From: Nitrospira lenta
GTDB taxonomy: Bacteria > Nitrospirota > Nitrospiria > Nitrospirales > Nitrospiraceae
Direction: 5' to 3'
DNA length: 5,545 nucleotides
NCBI GenBank assembly: GCA_945906715.1
Contig: CAMDRK010000192.1
Span: 1 to 5,545 of the forward strand
How positions within the stretch are numbered: position 1 is the first letter of the stretch; each line of letters opens with the position of its first letter. Shown here in pieces: positions 1-5,545 of the stretch. The notes under the pieces are model-generated. The model saw only the letters and a program-made list of their open reading frames with translations, was not told the origin of the DNA and did no database searches. The position numbers and the translations under genes are program-made.

Positions 1-999
1 GCGCGTGAGGCACGGGTACAGCTCGACGAACAACCCTTTGCCTTGATGTTGTGCGATGTGAATATGCCCGGTGAGTCGGGCATGGATCTAGCCCGCAACA
101 CCCTGAGTCAGCATCCTCACACCGCAGTCATCATGGTTACCGGTCTTGACAGCTCGGTGCTGGCAAATGCTGCGCTGGACATGGGCGCCTTTGGATACAT
201 CGTCAAGCCGTTCGAGTCTAATGAAGTCATGATCGACGTCGCCAATGCGCTCCGCCGTCGCCGGCTTGAACTTGAAAATCGCCTGCACCGGGAAAACCTG
301 GAAGATGTCGTCAGAACCAGGACGATGGCCCTCCAACAAGCGCTCGATTGGCTCGAGCTCAGCGAAAAGGAATTGCGTCTCTCACGAGAGGAAACGATTC
401 AACGACTCGCCATTGCCGCCGAATACCGGGACAGCGCCACGGCACAACATATTCAGCGCATGAGCCATTATTGCGAATTACTCGCCAGGAAATATGGACT
501 GTCCTCCGAACGCTGCGACTTGATCCGCACCGCCAGTCCCATGCACGACATCGGAAAAATCGGCACACCGGATCATGTGCTCCTCAAGCCTGGCAAGTTC
601 ACACCGGAAGAGTTCACTGTCATTTCTCAACATGCGGAAATCGGCTATCGCATCCTCAGCGGATCGGATGCGGAAATCCTCAAGGTCGCAGCTTCAATCG
701 CCTGGACCCACCATGAACGTTGGGATGGCAATGGATATCCCCGCAAGCTAAAAGGCGAGGCCATTCCCGTGGAAGGACGGATCGCCGCAATCGCCGACGC
801 TTTCGATGCACTCACGACTGCACGCGTCTATAAGCCGGCCTTCTCTCTCGATCACGCCGTCGATCTTATGACCAAGCATCGGGGGGAGCATTTCGACCCG
901 GAGCTCCTCGATGTCTTCTTTGCTTCACTGAGCGACATTACGCTCATCCATGACCAGTACGCCGACCAGCTACCGCGCACAATGATTCCCGAAGCCTAG
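1..999 (+). CDS. Response regulator with HD-GYP domain (RpfG-like c-di-GMP phosphodiesterase), 5' end missing
   Basis: The reading frame is open to the left edge and ends at TAG 997-999, giving 332 visible residues. About 35-40 receiver residues and the true start lie outside; the internal TTG at 43 and ATG at 46 fall inside the receiver fold. Seen in order: a CheY-like receiver with the likely phosphoacceptor Asp19 (in LCDVNMPG), Thr47 and Lys69 (in VKPF); a charged helical linker, probably coiled coil, at about 84-135; then an HD-GYP domain at about 135-320. That domain keeps the HD pair (His182-Asp183 in HDIGKIG), the HHE-GNGYP signature at 237-247, the IADAFDALT segment with Asp266, and HFDPELL. 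Family knowledge: such proteins hydrolyse c-di-GMP in the cytoplasm, controlled by phosphorylation of the receiver by a histidine kinase. All motifs look intact, so activity is likely but inferred. No output DNA-binding domain is present. The cognate kinase is not in the window. Confidence 0.93.
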   Translation, partial: AREARVQLDEQPFALMLCDVNMPGESGMDLARNTLSQHPHTAVIMVTGLDSSVLANAALDMGAFGYIVKPFESNEVMIDVANALRRRRLELENRLHRENLEDVVRTRTMALQQALDWLELSEKELRLSREETIQRLAIAAEYRDSATAQHIQRMSHYCELLARKYGLSSERCDLIRTASPMHDIGKIGTPDHVLLKPGKFTPEEFTVISQHAEIGYRILSGSDAEILKVAASIAWTHHERWDGNGYPRKLKGEAIPVEGRIAAIADAFDALTTARVYKPAFSLDHAVDLMTKHRGEHFDPELLDVFFASLSDITLIHDQYADQLPRTMIPEA

Positions 1000-1003
1000 C
1001 TTC
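991..1003 (+). terminator. Weak hairpin at the HD-GYP stop codon, possible terminator
   Basis: GAAGC (991-995) and GCTTC (999-1003) form a perfect 5-bp stem around a 3-base loop, and the stem overlaps the stop codon. It is followed by CTTTTCG and then scattered T runs. The stem is short and the T tract is broken, so this is at best a weak intrinsic terminator. I see no better one between this gene and the next promoter. Confidence 0.25.
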
Positions 1004-1018
1004 CTTTTCGTCATTTCG

Positions 1019-1047
1019 TTGACCACTTTTCCGCCCGCCGATATACT
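1019..1047 (+). promoter_or_regulatory. Sigma-70-type promoter of the 169-residue gene
   Basis: TTGACC (1019-1024) matches the -35 consensus at 5 of 6 positions. TATACT (1042-1047) matches the -10 consensus at 5 of 6. The spacer is exactly 17 bp, the optimum. Transcription would start at about 1053-1055, leaving a leader of roughly 85 bases before the ATG at 1140. It starts only 20 bases after the stop codon of the HD-GYP gene, which suggests the downstream gene is expressed on its own. Confidence 0.65.
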
Positions 1048-1101
1048 TCCTTCATCTCGTCAGGTACAGCCCCACGCACAGACTCCAGGCCCTGTACCCA
1101 C

Positions 1102-1113
1102 AATATTAATATT
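1102..1113. repeat. AT-only 12-bp palindrome in the leader
   Basis: AATATTAATATT is a perfect palindrome made only of A and T inside a GC-rich leader. It lies about 50 bases after the predicted transcription start and 26 bases before the chosen start codon. It could be a regulator site, a weak alternative -10 region (TATTAA or TAATAT, each 4 of 6 matches), or an unstructured segment that exposes the ribosome binding site. The function is not known. Confidence 0.35.
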
Positions 1114-1124
1114 TCATGCAAGCG

Positions 1125-1130
1125 AAGGGA
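1125..1130 (+). promoter_or_regulatory. Shine-Dalgarno sequence that decides the start at 1140
   Basis: AAGGGA lies 9 bases before the ATG at 1140, whereas the in-frame ATG at 1116 is preceded only by AT-rich sequence with no purine-rich site. This favours 1140 as the start and makes the product 169 rather than 177 residues. Confidence 0.6.
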
Positions 1131-1139
1131 TTGCCGATT

Positions 1140-1649
1140 ATGGCAAAGAAGGTAACGGCGGCGCGCAAACAGCGGGTGACACGCAATTGGATCGCCTATC
1201 TGTGCGAATCCTTGGTCACATCCGGAGTCATGCCAACCTGGGAGGCTGCGACCTATCTGACCGAGAACCTGTTTGGAGAAAAACCGAATCCACGCCTATT
1301 GAGCGCGACCAATGCCTACGAAGTGACGTCCCAATTTCTTCAGCGGCTGTACCATCCCCTCGTTGAGGCCGCTTCACGTGATATCACCTTACCGGATGGC
1401 GCCGTGCTGCACGTATTTACGGATATCAGCCTCACCGGCAAATCTGCGGTACTCGTGGTGTATGTGTCCGGGAATAATCACCCACACCAGTTGCTGATGC
1501 TCGACGCCGCCAAAGCCTGGGAGCTGGTCTTTACTGATTCAGAAGACGTAAATCGCTGGGCAGAAGAACGATATCGGTGGATTAAATCGGCGCTGACGGC
1601 GGCAATTAGGGTGCCAGTCCAAGACACCCTATTAGCAGAAGCTTCTTAG
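1140..1649 (+). CDS. Hypothetical protein of 169 residues, family not recognised
   Basis: I do not recognise this protein. The start at 1140 is chosen for its well-spaced ribosome binding site; an in-frame ATG at 1116 would add 8 residues. The N-terminus is basic (six Lys/Arg in residues 3-15). A probably helical segment follows at about 16-80. A region that looks like beta strands spans about 82-122, with the hydrophobic run AVLVVYV at 103-109. The C-terminus is an amphipathic, charged and Trp-rich helix at about 134-156 (Trp140 and Trp147). There is no signal peptide and no membrane-length hydrophobic segment, so it is probably a small soluble cytoplasmic protein. A single cysteine (22) argues against a metal-cysteine cluster. 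The gene has its own promoter and converges on metH, so context gives no functional clue. Coding is supported by the promoter, the ribosome site and a varied, protein-like composition. It may be lineage-restricted. Confidence 0.75.
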   Translation: MAKKVTAARKQRVTRNWIAYLCESLVTSGVMPTWEAATYLTENLFGEKPNPRLLSATNAYEVTSQFLQRLYHPLVEAASRDITLPDGAVLHVFTDISLTGKSAVLVVYVSGNNHPHQLLMLDAAKAWELVFTDSEDVNRWAEERYRWIKSALTAAIRVPVQDTLLAEAS

Positions 1650-1671
1650 CCCGTAGCGCATGAAGCGCAAT

Positions 1672-1732
1672 TTGAAGTTCGAAGTTCAGGGTTCGAAGTT
1701 CAAAAAACCTCGAACTTCGGACCTCGAACCCT
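1672..1732. repeat. GAAGTTC repeat cluster forming a hairpin, possible bidirectional terminator
   Basis: GAAGTTC occurs at 1674-1680, 1681-1687 and 1695-1701, and its complement GAACTTC at 1712-1718. Bases 1689-1701 can pair with 1712-1724 in a 13-bp stem (11 Watson-Crick pairs and 2 G-U pairs) around a 10-base loop containing six A's. A competing pairing joins AGGGTTCGA (1688-1696) to TCGAACCCT (1724-1732), a perfect 9 bp. The cluster sits between the ends of two convergent genes, so a role in terminating both transcripts is reasonable. However, the A/T run lies in the loop rather than after the stem, so it is not a classical intrinsic terminator. It may instead be one copy of a dispersed intergenic repeat family. 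Confidence 0.6.
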
Positions 1733-1766
1733 TGCCTGTTTCGCCATTCTCGCCCGTCTCGCGCCC

Positions 1767-4700
1767 CTAATTTCCAGCGGGTTCATAGTTCAGATTGGGC
1801 CCCAACCATCGTTCCAACTCTAAAAGCGGCATCCCTTTTCGGGCCTGATAGTCGAGCACTTGGTCTTTCCCAATCTTCCCCACCGCAAAATATTTGGCCT
1901 CCGGATGGGCGAAATAGAGCCCGCTGACCGAGGCCGCAGGCCACATCGCAAAGCTTTCAGTCAGGGTGATGCCTGTCTGCTGTTCTGCGGACAAGAGATC
2001 GAAGAGTAACCGTTTCTCTGTATGGTCAGGGCAAGCCGGATACCCTGGCGCGGGACGGATGCCGCGATACCTTTCACGGATCAAGTCTTCGGTAGAGAGA
2101 GCCTCGCTCTTGCCATAGCCCCAGGCATCACGCGCCTGCTTATGGAGAAACTCCGCAAAGGCTTCGGCTAAACGATCGGCCAACGCTTTAGCCATGATGG
2201 AATTGTAATCGTCGTGGTCACGCTCGAACTCTTTACATAAGACATCCACTCCGATTCCGGTCGTCACGGCAAAGGCTCCGACATAATCACCACGCCCGGA
2301 CTCTTTCGGCGCGACAAAATCTGCTAACGCAAAGCTGTTCTGCCCTTGCGGCTTCTCCGATTGCTGACGCAGCGTGTGAAACGTCGTTAAGACTGTCGTT
2401 CGACGGTCATCGGTGAAGATTTCGATATCGTCGCCCTGACTGTTGGCGGGAAAGAATCCGTAGACCCCGTTGGCGGTGAATAGTCGTTGATCCACAATCT
2501 TGCGGAGCAAGGCCAACGCGTCGTCATGCAACTCCTTGGCCTTTGGGCCCACGACAGGATCATTAAAAATGGTCGGGTAGCGCCCGCGTAATTCCCAGGT
2601 GTGAAAAAACGGCGACCAATCGATATAGTCAATCAGCTGATCCAACGGCTGTTGCGACATTATTTTCGTTCCCGTAAACGCCGGGATGGGAATATTGATC
2701 TCAGCCCAATTCGATTGGAATCGATTGGTTCGCGCCCGTTCCAACGTCCAAAGAGTTTTCGCTCCCTTGTCCTGATGAGTCTGGCGTATCTGATCGTAAT
2801 CGGTACGAACCTTTGTGGCGAAGTCAGCCCGCAAGTCGGCATTCACCAAACTACCCACAACACCTACCGCTCTGGAGGCGTCCAGCACATGGACTACGGA
2901 ATGGTTATAGCCCGGAGCGATCTTCACAGCCGTATGGGCTTTGCTTGTGGTGGCGCCGCCGATGAGTAACGGTAGATCAAAGCCCTCGCGCGTCAGCTCG
3001 CGCGCCACATGCGCCATTTCATCCAGCGACGGGGTAATCAGCCCACTTAACCCGATGATCGCGACCCCATGTTCGCGTGCCGCTGCCAATATCTTTTCAC
3101 AAGACACCATCACCCCAAGATCGATCACTTCGTAGTTATTGCATCCCAGGACCACCCCGACGATGTTCTTCCCGATGTCATGCACATCGCCCTTGACCGT
3201 CGCGAGCAGGATCTTGCCATTCGAGCTCGACGCGCCTGTTCTTTTCTTCTCCGCCTCCATAAACGGCATAAGGTAGGCGACGGCTTTCTTCATGACCCTG
3301 GCGCTCTTGACCACTTGTGGCAAGAACATCTTCCCGGACCCGAACAGATCCCCCACGATGTTCATTCCAGCCATCAGCGGCCCCTCGATCACATGCAGCG
3401 GCTTGTCGTATTTTTGTCGAGCCTCTTCGATGTCCTGCTCGATATAGTCGGTTACGCCTTTCACCAACGCATGGGAAAGCCGCTCTTCGACCGTGCCGGC
3501 CCGCCACTCATCGTCTTTCACCACCACTTTGCCCTGCTGCTTGACGGTTTCGGCAAACGTCACCAGTCGTTCGGTCGCATCCGGACGTCTGTTCAGCAGC
3601 ACATCTTCGACCAGTTCCAGGAGGTCTTTTGGAATCTCCTCGTACACCGCCAATTGCCCGGCGTTCACAATACCCATGTCCAGACCGGCCTTGACAGCGT
3701 GATAGAGAAACGCCGCATGCATCGCCTCGCGCACACGGTTGTTGCCGCGAAACGAGAAGGAAATATTGCTGACGCCGCCGCTGACCTTTGCCAGCGGAAG
3801 ATGTTGCTTGATCCAGCGCGTGGCGTCGAGGAAGTTCACTGCGTAGTTATTGTGCTCCTCGATGCCAGTCGCCACCGTGAGGATGTTTGGATCGAAGATG
3901 ATGTCCTGAGCCGGAAAACCAATACGTTCCGTGAGAAGGCGATAGGCCCGCTCACAAACCTCGATCTTGCGCTCATAGGTGTCGGCCTGGCCGCGCTCAT
4001 CGAAAGCCATCACCACTACGGCAGCCCCATAGCGATGCACCAACGTGGCTTGCTGAAGGAACTTGGCTTCGCCTTCTTTCAAGCTGATGCTATTGACGAC
4101 AGGCTTACCCTGGATGTTTTTCAATCCTGTTTCGAGGATGTCCCACTTCGAACTGTCCACCATGATGGGCACACGAGTAATATCAGGTTCCGATGCGACC
4201 AATCGTAGGAACTTCTCCATAGCAGCCTGGGAGTCGAGCATGCCTTCGTCCATATTGATGTCGATAATCTGGGCGCCCCCCTCGACTTGTTGCCGCGCCA
4301 CCGAGAGTGCGGCTTCATAATCGCCTGCCAGAATCAGTTTGGAGAAAGCCGGTGACCCAGTCACGTTGGTCCGTTCACCGATATTGACAAAATTCGATTC
4401 AGGCCTGATCGTCACTGCTTCCAGCCCGCTCAAGCGGGTGGATGGCTCCACCGAGGCTGGGACGCGCGGAGGCAGCCCTCTCACGGCCTCGGCAATTAGC
4501 TTGATGTGTCCCGGTGTCGTCCCGCAACAACCTCCGACGATATTCAGCCAACCGCTCTGCGCCCATTCTCTCAATTGAGGCGCCAAACTATCGGGTGTTT
4601 CAGGAAATCCCGTCGGCAGCAATGGATTGGGCAGCCCGGCATTCGGATGGCTACTCACAGATATCGGGACCAGGCGTGAAAGCTCTTCAATCAACGGGCG

Positions 4701-5456
4701 CATTTCCTTGGGACCTAACGCACAGTTGATGCCGACGCTCAGCAACGGCACATGGGAAATGGAATTCCAGAAGGCTTCAATCGTTTGGCCCGTCACCCCA
4801 CGATTACTGCCGGCCTGAATAAACGTCACCGAGGCCATGAGAGGGAGCCTGATGTGGCGATCGTCGAAAAGCTTATCGATGGCAAAGAAGGCGGCTTTGG
4901 CATTGAGCGTATCGAAAATGGTCTCGACCAACAAGATATCGACTCCCCCATCGACCAAGCCACGGACCTGCTCGTAGTAGGCTGCCACCAGTTCGTCATA
5001 CGTCGTACCGCGCGCTGCCGAATCGTTGACATCAGTCGAGATAGACGACGTCTTCGTCGTGGGCCCAATCGCGCCGGCGACAAAGCAGGAACGGCCAGGT
5101 GCTGCAACCTGGACCTGCTTCGCGGCACGCTTGGCACATTCCGCTCCGGCTCTTGCAATCTCGTAGGCCAACGACTCCATGCCATAATCGGCCAGTGAAA
5201 TGGCTTGCGCATTGAATGTATTCGTTTCCACGATGTCAGCGCCGGCCTCGAAGTACTGGCGATGGATCTCCTCGATGATAGTAGGCTGCGTCAGGTTCAA
5301 CAGATCATTGTGCCCTCTCTGATCTTTCTTCACATCTTTGAACCGCTCGCCACGAAACGCGGCCTCATCCAGTTTTCGCTGCTGGATCATGGTCCCCATG
5401 GCCCCATCGAGGACCAGAATGCGTTCATGCAGTAAGGCTTCTAACGATGCACTCAT
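1767..5456 (-). CDS. metH: Methionine synthase, cobalamin-dependent
   Basis: MetH transfers a methyl group from 5-methyltetrahydrofolate to homocysteine through cobalamin, the last step of methionine synthesis, in the cytoplasm. The 1229 residues match the roughly 1227 of E. coli MetH, and key residues fall at nearly the same numbers. Domains in order: homocysteine-binding barrel (about 1-330) with zinc ligands Cys245, Cys310 and Cys311; pterin-binding barrel (about 350-625) with FVNIGERTNVTGS, DINMDEGMLDS and VSFSFRGN-like motifs; cap (about 650-740); cobalamin-binding Rossmann domain (about 745-880) with the DxHDxG motif Asp757-His759-Asp760-Gly762, Ser804, Ser810 and GGATTS at 833-838; and the AdoMet reactivation domain (about 900-1229) with Asp946, RPAPGY starting at Arg1134, and Tyr1189. 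Nothing essential is missing and there is no frameshift. The ATG at 5454-5456 has a GGAG 9 bases upstream and fits the family N-terminus. The gene appears to be transcribed alone in this window and converges on the small gene to its left. Confidence 0.98.
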   Translation of the reverse strand: MSASLEALLHERILVLDGAMGTMIQQRKLDEAAFRGERFKDVKKDQRGHNDLLNLTQPTIIEEIHRQYFEAGADIVETNTFNAQAISLADYGMESLAYEIARAGAECAKRAAKQVQVAAPGRSCFVAGAIGPTTKTSSISTDVNDSAARGTTYDELVAAYYEQVRGLVDGGVDILLVETIFDTLNAKAAFFAIDKLFDDRHIRLPLMASVTFIQAGSNRGVTGQTIEAFWNSISHVPLLSVGINCALGPKEMRPLIEELSRLVPISVSSHPNAGLPNPLLPTGFPETPDSLAPQLREWAQSGWLNIVGGCCGTTPGHIKLIAEAVRGLPPRVPASVEPSTRLSGLEAVTIRPESNFVNIGERTNVTGSPAFSKLILAGDYEAALSVARQQVEGGAQIIDINMDEGMLDSQAAMEKFLRLVASEPDITRVPIMVDSSKWDILETGLKNIQGKPVVNSISLKEGEAKFLQQATLVHRYGAAVVVMAFDERGQADTYERKIEVCERAYRLLTERIGFPAQDIIFDPNILTVATGIEEHNNYAVNFLDATRWIKQHLPLAKVSGGVSNISFSFRGNNRVREAMHAAFLYHAVKAGLDMGIVNAGQLAVYEEIPKDLLELVEDVLLNRRPDATERLVTFAETVKQQGKVVVKDDEWRAGTVEERLSHALVKGVTDYIEQDIEEARQKYDKPLHVIEGPLMAGMNIVGDLFGSGKMFLPQVVKSARVMKKAVAYLMPFMEAEKKRTGASSSNGKILLATVKGDVHDIGKNIVGVVLGCNNYEVIDLGVMVSCEKILAAAREHGVAIIGLSGLITPSLDEMAHVARELTREGFDLPLLIGGATTSKAHTAVKIAPGYNHSVVHVLDASRAVGVVGSLVNADLRADFATKVRTDYDQIRQTHQDKGAKTLWTLERARTNRFQSNWAEINIPIPAFTGTKIMSQQPLDQLIDYIDWSPFFHTWELRGRYPTIFNDPVVGPKAKELHDDALALLRKIVDQRLFTANGVYGFFPANSQGDDIEIFTDDRRTTVLTTFHTLRQQSEKPQGQNSFALADFVAPKESGRGDYVGAFAVTTGIGVDVLCKEFERDHDDYNSIMAKALADRLAEAFAEFLHKQARDAWGYGKSEALSTEDLIRERYRGIRPAPGYPACPDHTEKRLLFDLLSAEQQTGITLTESFAMWPAASVSGLYFAHPEAKYFAVGKIGKDQVLDYQARKGMPLLELERWLGPNLNYEPAGN

Positions 5457-5465
5457 ACGATCCGT

Positions 5466-5469
5466 CTCC
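5466..5469 (-). promoter_or_regulatory. metH ribosome binding site
   Basis: On the minus strand GGAG lies 9 bases before the metH ATG, which supports that start codon. The surrounding bases also resemble part of a B12 box, discussed as a finding. Confidence 0.65.
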
Positions 5470-5507
5470 AGGCTCGAATCCGCTGTGTTGGCAAAGAAAG
5501 TCCGGCC

Positions 5508-5537
5508 ATCATAACCGACCGGTTCTTACACCGGCAA
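5508..5537 (-). promoter_or_regulatory. Candidate metH promoter
   Basis: On the minus strand TTGCCG (5537-5532, 4 of 6 matches to the -35 consensus) is followed after 18 bp by TATGAT (5513-5508, 5 of 6 matches to the -10 consensus). Transcription would start near 5501 and give a leader of about 45 bases. The -10 is good and the -35 only fair; the window edge hides any promoter further upstream. Confidence 0.45.
5519..5534. promoter_or_regulatory. Inverted repeat within the metH promoter, possible operator
   Basis: CCGGT (5519-5523) and ACCGG (5530-5534) are perfect inverted copies separated by 6 bases. They lie in the -35/-10 spacer of the candidate promoter and overlap its -35 element. ACCGGT at 5518-5523 is itself a palindrome, and another CCGG occurs at 5502-5505. 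The position suits a repressor site, but a 5-bp dyad in GC-rich DNA can arise by chance. Confidence 0.3.
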
Positions 5538-5545
5538 GCAGCCCC

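Noticed and set aside
1019..1366. Plus-strand open frame of 115 codons overlapping the small gene.
   Set aside because: Its start coincides with the -35 hexamer of the promoter and it runs out of frame through the better-supported gene at 1140-1649. The composition is not protein-like.
1656..1668. GCGC-ATGAA-GCGC hairpin just after the small gene.
   Set aside because: The stem is only 4 bp with no T tract after it, too weak to call a terminator.
1689..1701. GGTTCGAA-type sequence resembling a tRNA T-loop.
   Set aside because: There is no acceptor stem, D-arm or anticodon arm at suitable distances. The motif belongs to the GAAGTTC repeat cluster.
2601..2969. Plus-strand open frame of 122 codons inside metH.
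   Set aside because: It is antisense to the cobalamin-binding and reactivation domains of MetH, with no ribosome site or recognisable motif.
3069..4208. Long plus-strand open frame of 379 codons antisense to metH.
   Set aside because: It lies wholly inside metH, whose frame is intact and conserved. Its translation is His/Arg-rich without a recognisable domain, and it is best explained as a codon-bias shadow of the GC-rich metH frame.
4752..5198. Plus-strand open frame of 148 codons inside metH.
   Set aside because: It is antisense to the homocysteine-binding domain and shows an Arg/Asp/Gly-rich shadow composition.
5457..5545. Complete cobalamin, SAM or SAH riboswitch upstream of metH.
   Set aside because: Only a B12-box-like core is visible. 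The other conserved elements are missing from the 89 bases available, so a full riboswitch cannot be annotated.

Overview
The window reads as an ordinary stretch of a moderately GC-rich Gram-negative bacterial chromosome. It holds three protein genes: the 3' part of a response-regulator/HD-GYP gene (plus strand, cut by the left edge), a small gene of unknown function (plus strand), and a complete cobalamin-dependent methionine synthase gene, metH (minus strand), which fills about two thirds of the window. The organism cannot be fixed from these genes. The GAAGTTC/GAACTTC-type intergenic repeats and the base composition remind me of Nitrospira-like genomes, but that is an inference from memory.

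Layout. Positions 1-999 encode a protein with a CheY-like receiver domain, a helical linker and a complete HD-GYP domain, the architecture of RpfG-type c-di-GMP phosphodiesterases. Positions 1000-1139 form a non-coding leader with a near-consensus sigma-70 promoter (TTGACC, 17 bp, TATACT), an AT-rich 12-bp palindrome and a Shine-Dalgarno sequence. Positions 1140-1649 encode a 169-residue protein that I do not recognise. Positions 1650-1766 separate two convergent genes and hold a cluster of GAAGTTC repeats that can fold into a long hairpin. Positions 1767-5456 (minus strand) encode MetH. Positions 5457-5545 are its leader, with a ribosome binding site, a plausible promoter and a small dyad.

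How the genes work together. No shared pathway links the three. The HD-GYP regulator belongs to second-messenger signalling. MetH makes methionine from homocysteine and 5-methyltetrahydrofolate. The small gene has its own promoter and is convergent with metH, so it is probably an independent unit. I see no mobile element, CRISPR array, tRNA, rRNA or defence cassette. I do not think the window contains a new multi-gene system. The items most worth a second look are the unknown 169-residue protein with its strong promoter and the intergenic repeat hairpin.
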